A stretch of DNA of 64,000 nt, taken from assembly GCF_001696455.1 (NCBI RefSeq), contig NZ_MAUJ01000004.1, positions 1 through 64,000 of the forward strand, given 5' to 3'. The DNA is from Pseudoalteromonas luteoviolacea (GTDB lineage: Bacteria > Pseudomonadota > Gammaproteobacteria > Enterobacterales > Alteromonadaceae). The notes under the pieces were generated by a model, which did no database searches, was not told the origin of the DNA, and saw only the letters and a program-made list of their open reading frames with translations. This document shows, in pieces, positions 57,816-64,000 of this stretch (within the stretch, counting starts at the first letter, position 1; each line of letters starts with the position of its first letter). The translations under genes were made by a program, and so were the position numbers.

Positions 57816-58703
57816 ACCGCGCCGGTGCTTGAAGCGGATGAAACGCTCGAAATTGAATTGGTTGTCACCGATGATGATGGTGCTACAGCGACAGATATCT
57901 TCAGTGTAAAAGTCAAACGCACAGCGCAATCCCCAAGTCTTTATGCGAGTTGTAACAGTGAACTTGCTCGAGATGTGTTAGATATCTATACCCAGAATAA
58001 GAATTTTGAGTCGAAAATTGCACTGAAAAAGTGGCTTTGTAGTACACCAACAATTGAAGATGCGGAGTTCACGAAAAGTGTCAGTAATATATTTTCACTA
58101 GAGAACCACGACTTAGCGCTAAATGAATGGAAAACCGCCTATTGTTCAGAAGATGATAAGAATTTTGCCGACAGCAAGTCATCGCATGTATTGCTACAAA
58201 ATGCGAGTGAATCAGCGTCTTCAGCTTGGACGCTATGCATGCAAAATACCAGCGCGCTCGCATGCTATGCAACTCAGAAAGACAGAACAATGTCAGATAA
58301 CCCACAGTCTGTTGTGCTGACAATTAATGTGCCCGCAGATGGGGGTCAGTTGCTCAATACAGATATCATTACGACCAACTTAACAGCCGTTGACAGTGTG
58401 CCAACTACACTAGAGTCTGGAGTAACGAATCTGAACTTTAATATTGATGATGTGAATAGTGAGTCGCACTTTGAGTTGAGTGGTCATGTTCACAATGAGA
58501 ATGTCTCCTGTACTTATGATGTTCCGCTGAAGCCGACGATCGATGCCAATGCTTGTGAGGTGCTACGCGCACAGTCACTGGCACAAGGAAAGCTTTCAGA
58601 GCGAGATTATGGCTATTTGAAAGATACCGATCAGGTACCACTCTTTAGTGCCAAAGATGGCAATCTAATCGGGCACTATCCATGCGCGCTTTATAGCAAT
58701 TAA
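57225..58703 (+). CDS. lipoprotein with two PKD/Ig-like domains and Cys-rich C-terminus (paralogue 2)
   Basis: A 492 aa paralogue of the preceding gene. Lipobox LLSAC (Cys26), PKD-like domains at about 43-134 and 139-232, then the same eight-cysteine C-terminal region. The last ~50 residues (CEVLRAQSLAQGKLSERDY.. QVPLFS ..YPCALY) are closely matched by the C-terminus of the small secreted protein at 62812-63330 on the opposite strand. Start at 57225 with AAGGA rather far (13 nt) upstream; an earlier in-frame start (57153) would overlap the hairpin. The gene ends at a strong bidirectional terminator. Confidence 0.78.
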   Translation: MSNLNLRKSHKLILFSVVLTSLLSACGGSSNGTTSEPVKRVENKLPSVAISSTAEVESGAEVRLSSSASDPDGSIASYQWSQKSGYGVTIRDKDQASASFTAPVLDTDDTLVFELLVTDNSGGTALDTFSIKVKRTVPENELPTVSISAPAEVEAGAEVRLVSAASDADGSIASYQWSQKSGYGVTIRDKDKANASFTAPVLEADETLEIELVVTDDDGATATDIFSVKVKRTAQSPSLYASCNSELARDVLDIYTQNKNFESKIALKKWLCSTPTIEDAEFTKSVSNIFSLENHDLALNEWKTAYCSEDDKNFADSKSSHVLLQNASESASSAWTLCMQNTSALACYATQKDRTMSDNPQSVVLTINVPADGGQLLNTDIITTNLTAVDSVPTTLESGVTNLNFNIDDVNSESHFELSGHVHNENVSCTYDVPLKPTIDANACEVLRAQSLAQGKLSERDYGYLKDTDQVPLFSAKDGNLIGHYPCALYSN

Positions 58704-58738
58704 ATACTGAGTGCGTTCAATTACAAATGTTTGGAAAG

Positions 58739-58768
58739 AGCACGGTAATGCATCCGTATTACCGTGCT
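58739..58768. terminator. bidirectional terminator
   Basis: Perfect 11-bp stem AGCACGGTAAT / ATTACCGTGCT with an 8-nt loop between the converging PKD lipoprotein gene and the Hint-like array. Confidence 0.75.
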
Positions 58769-58777
58769 ATACCGATA

Positions 58778-59656
58778 TTAATCGATCAAAGATAAGGGGA
58801 GCGTGTCACGCATTGCCAAACGTTGCCCCATTTCTAGCTCACCATTGTCAGCTAAATAACCAGATAAAAACCCTTGCGTGATCACTATGTGGCTTTTACC
58901 TTGGTGCTCGGCATCTAGGGTGTTGAGTTGCGTATTGTAGCGTTGTGCTGCAATGGTCGACGTTGTTATTGAGGTGATATTGTCTAGTTCCCCATTTTGT
59001 GCAATTAAGGTGTCTTGCGTACTTAAGTATTGGGCATTTTTTAATATCCCTTCTGCAAGTAAAAGTGGGTGGTCTTGGGTAACACGTAAGGTTTTACCAC
59101 TTTGGGTGTGGATCGTTATTACATCGACTTGTTGCACAGGTGCTTTCTTTGCGGTGATTGACACCGTTTCCTCGCGATAGTACAGATCATCGAGTGTGGC
59201 TCGCTCGTCTACAATAACCAACTGCTGCACTTGTTGGGTGTAGGCATCGTAAACGGTGAGCTCTCCCGGGGCAAAAAGGAGCTGAGCGCTGTCAAAGTGA
59301 CTGATCGACCGACAGTGATACATTTGATTGTAACCATGGTTGTCACAACTGGCCATTTTCACTCTCGGGGCCGCGATCCAGTCGGCAAAGTTACCAGATT
59401 TCGAATAAGTCGGGTAGTATGGGAGTGTGCGCCTATTACCGTAATCATCATTGACATTAAAATCATAAGTTCTCGGGCTTAAACGTTTACACCGTAAGGA
59501 CCAATCATTTCTACCTAATGCTTCAAAAGGAGTGAGTGAGTCTTGAATATCACATCGTTTCTTTAATTCAATCGGAGTCGGGTAGCCTGCATAAGAAAGG
59601 CCACTGAAAGCTGCCAACAAAGTGATTAGCATTTTCCTGTTATATGGGTGAATCAT
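58778..59656 (-). CDS. secreted four-Cys domain + Hint-like protein (copy 1)
   Basis: A 292 aa exported protein (signal peptide 1-23, ending SYA). The N-terminal domain (about 35-115) has Cys35, 56, 104 and 115, spaced C-x20-C-x47-C-x10-C, with GRNDW, LSPRTY and W.AAPR between them; five more proteins in this array share it. The C-terminal half (about 126-270) looks like a Hint (Hog/intein) fold: FAPGELTVYDAYTQQVQQL, TxxH as TQDH (193-196) followed by PLLLAEG, and VITQGFLSG at the end. The usual Cys/Ser nucleophile at the start of Hint is absent (Leu there), so autocatalysis is improbable. Start ATG at 59656 has AAGGA 7 nt upstream. Confidence 0.72.
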   Translation of the reverse strand: MIHPYNRKMLITLLAAFSGLSYAGYPTPIELKKRCDIQDSLTPFEALGRNDWSLRCKRLSPRTYDFNVNDDYGNRRTLPYYPTYSKSGNFADWIAAPRVKMASCDNHGYNQMYHCRSISHFDSAQLLFAPGELTVYDAYTQQVQQLVIVDERATLDDLYYREETVSITAKKAPVQQVDVITIHTQSGKTLRVTQDHPLLLAEGILKNAQYLSTQDTLIAQNGELDNITSITTSTIAAQRYNTQLNTLDAEHQGKSHIVITQGFLSGYLADNGELEMGQRLAMRDTLPLSLID

Positions 59657-59682
59657 TTTTCATTCCTTGACGATTGTTTTAC

Positions 59683-59708
59683 AAATAGCATGAACTGTGA
59701 TGCTATTT
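59683..59708 (-). other. hairpin between Hint-like copies 1 and 2
   Basis: AAATAGCAT / ATGCTATTT (9 bp) with an 8-nt loop. On the minus strand it falls between the two genes and could attenuate copy 1 relative to copy 2; there is no strong T-run. Confidence 0.4.
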
Positions 59709-59719
59709 TGTCAGAGTGT

Positions 59720-60592
59720 TTAACGTAGAAGCGTTTCAGGGAGGCTGTCTCGCAATACTAAACGTTGCCCCATATCCAATTCGCCATTGTCAGCTAGATA
59801 GCCAGATAAAAACCCTTGCGTGATCACCAATTGGGTTTTGCCTTTACGTGCCGCGTCAAGGGTGTTGAGTTGCGTAGTGTATAGCTGTGCAGTGACGGTC
59901 GAAGTTGTTATCGAGGTGATTTGGTCAAGTCCCCCATCGTGTGCAATTAAGGTGTCTTGTGTATTTAAATATTGGGCATTTTTTAATATACCTTCTGCAA
60001 GCAACAGTGGATGATCTTGAGTAATGCGTAGGGTTTTACCGCTTTGGGTGTGGATCGTCATCATGTCGATTTGTTGTACAGGCGCTTTCTTTGCAGTGAT
60101 TGAGACCGTATCTTCGCGATAATGCAGATTATCGAGCGTCGCCTGCTCGTCAACAACCACCAATTGCTGTACTTGTTGAGTGTAGGCATCGTAAATGGTG
60201 AACTCGCCAGAGGCAAATGTAAATGGCGAGGTGTCAAAGTTCTTGTTAGACACACAGCTGATTAATGGGCTATAACCATGGGTCTCACAGCTGGCCATTT
60301 TGGCTCTAGGCGCGGCAATCCAATCGGCAAAATTTCCGGGTTTTGTAAACGACGGGTAGTATGGGAGTGAACGTTTGTTGCCAAAATCATCATTTACGAA
60401 CCAATCATATGTCCTTGGGCTTAAATACTTGCATCTTAGAGCCCAGGCGTTTCTCCCGAGTGCTGCAAAAACGTCCAGTGAGTCTTGAATGCCACATCGT
60501 TTTTTTATGAGGGAGAGATTCACTGCCTGCGCGGTTTGACTGAGCATAAGCAGTGAGGTTGCCGTAATAGCAAGGGCACTTATTCTAATCAT
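59720..60592 (-). CDS. secreted four-Cys domain + Hint-like protein (copy 2)
   Basis: A 290 aa paralogue of copy 1, about three-quarters identical through the Hint-like half. Signal peptide 1-23 (ending AQA), four cysteines at 33, 54, 102 and 113 (C-x20-C-x47-C-x10-C), Hint-like region with TQDHPLLLAEG and VITQGFLSGYL. The position of the Hint nucleophile is Thr within FTFASGE. ATG 60592 with AAAGGA 7 nt upstream is a better start than the TTG two codons earlier. First gene of the copy 2-copy 1 unit, behind a Fur-like site. Confidence 0.72.
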   Translation of the reverse strand: MIRISALAITATSLLMLSQTAQAVNLSLIKKRCGIQDSLDVFAALGRNAWALRCKYLSPRTYDWFVNDDFGNKRSLPYYPSFTKPGNFADWIAAPRAKMASCETHGYSPLISCVSNKNFDTSPFTFASGEFTIYDAYTQQVQQLVVVDEQATLDNLHYREDTVSITAKKAPVQQIDMMTIHTQSGKTLRITQDHPLLLAEGILKNAQYLNTQDTLIAHDGGLDQITSITTSTVTAQLYTTQLNTLDAARKGKTQLVITQGFLSGYLADNGELDMGQRLVLRDSLPETLLR

Positions 60593-60693
60593 AATCAATT
60601 CCTTTGGTGTTGTGTCGTTATCAGAGGCATGAATAACACCATGTACTCAACCTCATATAAAATTTTTAATAAAATTAACTGCTTACTTTCTAT

Positions 60694-60708
60694 TGATAAT
60701 AATGATTA
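60694..60708. promoter_or_regulatory. Fur-box-like site upstream of Hint-like copy 2
   Basis: TGATAATAATGATTA matches the Fur 7-1-7 consensus TGATAATNATTATCA at 12 of 14 defined positions. It lies about 105 bp upstream of copy 2 within a 280-bp gap that is otherwise AT-rich, with a 7-bp stem at 60770-60792. Regulation by iron is a hypothesis. Confidence 0.35.
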
Positions 60709-60874
60709 CGCACGGTAAAGATGTTTTCTTTGCTCTATTCCTTTCTTTGTGAATAAAAGCACAATGGGGCTGAGTTCAAAGCAGAAACTCAGTGGTTATT
60801 TGGCGAGCAATTATGAGGTTCTTGACGTCACACACTGCACAGATCTATTTTCAATGCCAAATAGGTCACATATA

Positions 60875-61753
60875 TCAATCCGATGCGGTTAAAGTCAGAG
60901 GTATCTTGTCACGAAGGCTTAATCGCTTGCCCATTTTCTGAACGCCATTAGAGACCAAAGAACCGGATAAAAACCCTTGAGTAACAACAATTTGGTCTAG
61001 TTTAGTCGCTTGCGCATTTACGGTGTTTATTTGTGTGTTATATAGCTGTGCACTGACTTGAGAGGTCGTTTTATTCACAATTCTATCTAACTCTCCATAT
61101 TGGTCTATGAGGGTATCTTGTACGCTTAAGTATCTCGCGCTTTTTAAAATGCCTGTTGAGAGTAGTAACGGATGGTCTTGAGTCACCGTGAGCGATTTAC
61201 CACTTTGGGTATGAAGGGTGACGATGTTGATTTGCTCGACTGACGATTTTTCACTCTGTAAGGTGACAGTTTGTTCACGATAGTGCAGGTTGTCGAGTGT
61301 CGCACTGTCTTCAACAACGATGAGTTGTTGCACTTGTTGGGTATAGGCGTCATAAACGGCCAATTCACCGGGAGCGAACAGCAATGGTGCAGACATAAAC
61401 GCATTGCCAGAAGTGCAAACATGGGACGCGGTGTAGCCATGGCGCTCACAGTTTACCATTCTTTGTCTTGGAGCTGAAAACCAATCGCTGAGTTTGCCCG
61501 GCCGATAGTAGGTATCATAGAGTGCTCTATGGCGCATATTCCCCACGTCATCAAACATATAGTAGTCGAATGTTCTACTTGAAATATAACCGCAACGTAA
61601 AGACCAGTCATTTCGCCCTAAAGCTTCGAAGAAAGTCAAAGCATCAGCCTTGCAGCGTTGTATGACGTCTGCATTACTTTGGGCATGAACATGGCCACAA
61701 TACGTAACAAGTAAGACTGTCAGTATCATTATGCGCGTTCTTAACATGTTCAT
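60875..61753 (-). CDS. secreted four-Cys domain + Hint-like protein (copy 3)
   Basis: The third, most diverged paralogue, 292 aa when started at ATG 61753, which fits the other copies in length and follows the upstream stop by 7 bp; GAGGA precedes it. Signal peptide 1-24 (HVHA). Cysteines 34, 54, 102 and 113 (C-x19-C-x47-C-x10-C). The Hint-like half keeps LFAPGELAVYDAYTQQVQQL, TQDHPLLLSTGIL and VTQGFLSGSL; again no nucleophilic Cys or Ser at the first position. Last gene of the unit starting with the 62233 or 61761 gene. Confidence 0.72.
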   Translation of the reverse strand: MNMLRTRIMILTVLLVTYCGHVHAQSNADVIQRCKADALTFFEALGRNDWSLRCGYISSRTFDYYMFDDVGNMRHRALYDTYYRPGKLSDWFSAPRQRMVNCERHGYTASHVCTSGNAFMSAPLLFAPGELAVYDAYTQQVQQLIVVEDSATLDNLHYREQTVTLQSEKSSVEQINIVTLHTQSGKSLTVTQDHPLLLSTGILKSARYLSVQDTLIDQYGELDRIVNKTTSQVSAQLYNTQINTVNAQATKLDQIVVTQGFLSGSLVSNGVQKMGKRLSLRDKIPLTLTASD

Positions 61754-61760
61754 AAGTCCT

Positions 61761-62201
61761 CTATTTTTTAAATTTAGTGTTGTTACTGTCAGTAACGTAC
61801 GCATATGGATAGGAAACATGAATTTGATCAGGTCCAGGTATCGATCCTTCTATCATTGCGGAGCGACACACTACGCGGGCTGTGAATTCATGTCGGTCGC
61901 AGCTTGCTTTGTAATGTGTTGATATCGAAAATGGCTGAGTTGGATCTTCCGGGTTGTAATAGGTGCTGTAGTACAGCTTATATCTAATATCGCCATTATC
62001 AGCATACAGGTTGTATCTATAGGTGCGGGGGGAGATATGCTTGCAATAAACATCCCATGCATTTCTTTGCGCCGCTTGATTATGCGATAAGTGGTCGTTG
62101 CGGCACATTGCCTGTTCTTGTTCTGGGTGAAGTGCGTATGATGGATTACTTAATATAATCAATATACTTATAATTATGAGAATATATGATTTAAGTGTCA
62201 T
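61761..62201 (-). CDS. small secreted four-Cys domain protein, no Hint
   Basis: A 146 aa protein: signal peptide 1-23 (strongly hydrophobic ILIIISILIIL) and one four-Cys domain with Cys33, 53, 101 and 112 (C-x19-C-x47-C-x10-C), including QRNAWDVYCKHISPRTY. The short acidic/polar tail replaces the Hint-like half seen in its neighbours. Locally more AT-rich than the flanking chromosome. 7 bp upstream of copy 3 and 31 bp downstream of 62233-62760. Confidence 0.7.
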   Translation of the reverse strand: MTLKSYILIIISILIILSNPSYALHPEQEQAMCRNDHLSHNQAAQRNAWDVYCKHISPRTYRYNLYADNGDIRYKLYYSTYYNPEDPTQPFSISTHYKASCDRHEFTARVVCRSAMIEGSIPGPDQIHVSYPYAYVTDSNNTKFKK

Positions 62202-62232
62202 AGGAAAACCTGTAGTGATCTCATTTTAGGCT

Positions 62233-62760
62233 TCAATAGCGAATAGTTAAGCCAAGTTTTGAATCAAGTGCCGGTTGAGGCGAGATACCTTTAGTATGCT
62301 TAGGGCCTTCGTTGACAAGCTTTGAATGTGCAATGAAATCACGCTGTAGTGTGAGGGCTTTTTCTGAGTTGGGAGCAAAGTTTATGTCGGGCAAGCTGAC
62401 AGCCAAGTGGGTACAACCTGTGTTGTTAATATTCGAAAACGTACTGCAATAAGTTGATGTTTTAATAAAAGAAACGGGCACCATAGACGACTTTTTATGC
62501 CCGTTTAAATGGTAATACGGGTTGTAAATCACTTTAAATCGAGCTTTGTTTGATTCCGGGTATGTATATAATCTGTCTGCGCTTAGCAACATATGTTTGC
62601 AATATACTTCCTCAACTTTTAAGCTTTTGGCTTGGTCGTGAAATTGCTTGATACTGCTACAGAGGTGCTGAACTTGCTCAATAGGTAATGCATATGAAGC
62701 GCTACTTACTTGTAAAAGTATGATGTTAGTTATAATGCATATTTTTGATATTGTTCGCAT
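62233..62760 (-). CDS. small secreted diverged four-Cys domain protein
   Basis: A 175 aa exported protein (signal peptide about 1-24, SYA). The four cysteines of the array domain are kept after the signal (34, 54, 105, 116; C-x19-C-x50-C-x10-C) but GRNDW and SPRTY are lost, so it is the most diverged member. The C-terminal 60 residues (LQRDFIAHSKLVNEGPKHTKG..) are unique. AT-rich. Preceded by a terminator that separates it from 62812-63330, so it may start a transcript. Confidence 0.65.
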   Translation of the reverse strand: MRTISKICIITNIILLQVSSASYALPIEQVQHLCSSIKQFHDQAKSLKVEEVYCKHMLLSADRLYTYPESNKARFKVIYNPYYHLNGHKKSSMVPVSFIKTSTYCSTFSNINNTGCTHLAVSLPDINFAPNSEKALTLQRDFIAHSKLVNEGPKHTKGISPQPALDSKLGLTIRY

Positions 62761-62776
62761 TTTATTAAATCCATTT

Positions 62777-62801
62777 AAAAAGGTGCAATTAAAATTGCAC
62801 C
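62777..62801 (-). terminator. terminator downstream of the bridging gene
   Basis: Perfect 9-bp stem GGTGCAATT-tt-AATTGCACC read on the minus strand, followed by TTTTT. It ends the 64000-to-62812 transcript. Confidence 0.75.
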
Positions 62802-62811
62802 ATAAACTATA

Positions 62812-63330
62812 TTAGTTGTACTCAGAGCAACTATAATAGCCAATCATTTTATGTGTTCGGCTAGAGAATAATGGTACCTGCTCTGTTGCTTTTAAGTACT
62901 CATAGTCATAGGCCGTAATTCTATTTTCTATAAATGATTGCAGTCTAAAGTCTTCACAACGCTGCAGTTGCTCTCTTGGTAATGAAGTGTCAGCAAGCAC
63001 AGTACAAGTAAGTGCTTCTGTATACTGACCTAAATTACAGCTCGCGCCTGCATTCGTAGGTGCTTTAAACCAGCTGTAGAAATCATACTGTTTGTGGTAG
63101 CTATTATAATTGGGTGTGCTTTTCATTGTGCCATCTTGGTTATACATATAGTCGTTATATGTTGCGCGACTAATATGACCACACTGACGAGCCCAATCAT
63201 TACGAGCTTTCGCTTGTGAAGCTGTAAGTTTGTCATCAATTTGACAGCGTTTGTCTTTTCTAGAAATACTTGCATCTGCATTTAAGCTTAATGCCAGTAA
63301 GCCCATTAATGTAAGAATCTTGACTTTCAT
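62812..63330 (-). CDS. secreted protein joining the four-Cys domain to the PKD-lipoprotein C-terminal module
   Basis: A 172 aa exported protein (signal peptide 1-20, ADA). N-terminal four-Cys domain with Cys29, 50, 98 and 109 (C-x20-C-x47-C-x10-C) and ARNDWARQCGHISRATY. Its last ~50 residues (CEDFRLQSF.. TAYDYEYLK..EQVPLFS..IGYYSCSEY) align position by position with the end of the 57225-58703 lipoprotein. It therefore carries both modules that otherwise occur separately on the two strands. Start ATG overlaps the stop of the upstream gene by one base, so the two are coupled. Confidence 0.75.
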   Translation of the reverse strand: MKVKILTLMGLLALSLNADASISRKDKRCQIDDKLTASQAKARNDWARQCGHISRATYNDYMYNQDGTMKSTPNYNSYHKQYDFYSWFKAPTNAGASCNLGQYTEALTCTVLADTSLPREQLQRCEDFRLQSFIENRITAYDYEYLKATEQVPLFSSRTHKMIGYYSCSEYN

Positions 63331-64000
63331 TATTCTTCCTTAATTTTTTTCAGTCTTTGTGCTAGTTTGAGCGCGTTGTTGCTGAGCTGTTCAGCTTTTA
63401 CTAGCGCCATTTGATCTACGTATTCTACAAATTTTGCTTGTTTATCACTGTGGGTCGCATTTTCTTTATAAGACTCCCATGCGTCTTCGTGATAAACCGC
63501 TAACACCATACCTAGTTCGACCTTGTCACCGACAAGAGATCTCTTTAAATCAGTATCTTGCTCTGGTTTAACGTTGTCATGATAAAGCGCTTCCAAAGCG
63601 AGGTCTTTTGCATTATCTAACTGAGGCGAGTTGTACTTACCAACAAGCACCGTTGTAAGATACTCAATAGCATCTAAGCGCTTTCTCTCGTGAACGAGAT
63701 CGAGCTCTTTTTCATTCACATCTCTAAGTAAAATTTTTCGACTAGCCTCAACTAATTTTGTTTCATACATAAGTTGAGAGAGTCTGTCTTTATCAGCGAT
63801 GCTCATTAAGGGCTTATTCGTTAACTCCATGAACTCTTTAAATTCAGGAGTGACTTTTCGCCATTCAAGTTTATTTTCTTCAATTCGGTTTTCACGAATT
63901 AAGGTGTCAACTTTAGCGTCTGCAAGTTCATTATTTACAGCAAGCTCAGAAGCAGGGGTATCAGAAGATACTTGTATTTCTTCTAATTGCTCTGCTTGTT
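63330..64000 (-). CDS. partial gene, helical protein of unknown function, 5' end beyond the window
   Basis: The frame is open from the stop at 63330 through the right edge: beyond the ATG at 63828-63830 it continues without a stop, encoding ...ELADAKVDTLIRENRIEEN..., so the true start is outside. The visible >220 residues are charged, helix-rich and without cysteine or membrane segments (DKDRLSQLMYETKLVEASRK.. QLSNNALKLAQRLKKIKEE). It is coupled to the bridging gene by a 1-bp stop/start overlap. Family not recognised. Confidence 0.7.
   Translation of the reverse strand, partial: QAEQLEEIQVSSDTPASELAVNNELADAKVDTLIRENRIEENKLEWRKVTPEFKEFMELTNKPLMSIADKDRLSQLMYETKLVEASRKILLRDVNEKELDLVHERKRLDAIEYLTTVLVGKYNSPQLDNAKDLALEALYHDNVKPEQDTDLKRSLVGDKVELGMVLAVYHEDAWESYKENATHSDKQAKFVEYVDQMALVKAEQLSNNALKLAQRLKKIKEE

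Noticed and set aside
58778-61753. Polymorphic toxin system (Hint followed by a toxin domain and immunity gene)
   Set aside because: Nothing follows the Hint-like region except ~25 residues; there is no toxin tip, RHS/filamentous region or immunity-like gene, and the Hint nucleophile is missing.
55154-64000. Mobile element or prophage as carrier of the accessory region
   Set aside because: No transposase, integrase, terminal inverted repeats, attachment site or tRNA border was found in the visible part.

Overview
The window reads as a stretch of a marine gammaproteobacterial chromosome, most likely Pseudoalteromonas or a close Alteromonadales relative. The basis is gene content and order (pdhR-aceE-aceF-lpd, a divergent ytjB/serB pair, holD-rimI after tRNA-Trp, guaB-guaA next to xseA, prfC-argS-pdxH, and the long ~366 aa PurC), protein similarity recalled from those families, and a moderately AT-rich composition. 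No database search was run.

Layout. 1-640: end of an unidentified structured transcript with a terminator, and a tandem 51-bp imperfect repeat. 641-3163 (minus): a three-gene ABC export-type operon (ATPase, FtsX/MacB-like permease with a 10-histidine loop, DUF3299 secreted protein), possibly metal-linked. 3359-9204: purC, a GGDEF/EAL membrane protein, a family 9 glycosyltransferase and a tandem rhodanese. 9216-13733: a degenerate ROK regulator diverging from a sugar-type ABC importer (binding protein, permease, single-domain ATPase) and a small unknown gene. 13748-24588: fbp, a metzincin-like protease, metF with a MetJ box array and paired MetR-like sites, an M16 lipoprotein peptidase, cysE, a coiled-coil membrane protein and xseA. 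24644-28932: guaB, guaA, tRNA-Trp, holD, rimI. 28939-38712: a hybrid sensor kinase, a secreted unknown with an apparent frameshift, a multidomain BSP-type metalloprotease under a LacI-like palindrome, yeiP/efpL, a GFA-like protein and a TPR lipoprotein. 38949-46635: an orphan type II thioesterase, prfC, argS, pdxH, a TatD hydrolase, ytjB and serB. 46801-55153: an SGNH-like lipoprotein and the pyruvate dehydrogenase operon behind a near-perfect PdhR operator.

55626-64000 is the accessory region and the best candidate for something undescribed. Two tandem lipoproteins (PKD/Ig-like pairs plus a shared eight-cysteine C-terminal region) face an oppositely oriented array of six secreted proteins that share a four-cysteine domain with spacing C-x19/20-C-x47(50)-C-x10-C. 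Three of the six carry a Hint-like domain that keeps the TxxH motif but lacks the nucleophilic Cys/Ser. A fourth (62812-63330) joins the four-cysteine domain to the C-terminal module of the facing lipoproteins, which links the two sets. The last gene runs off the window end.

Operon arrangement, motif positions and hairpins were read directly from the sequence. Family names rest on recognised motifs, and all functional statements about the accessory cluster are inference.
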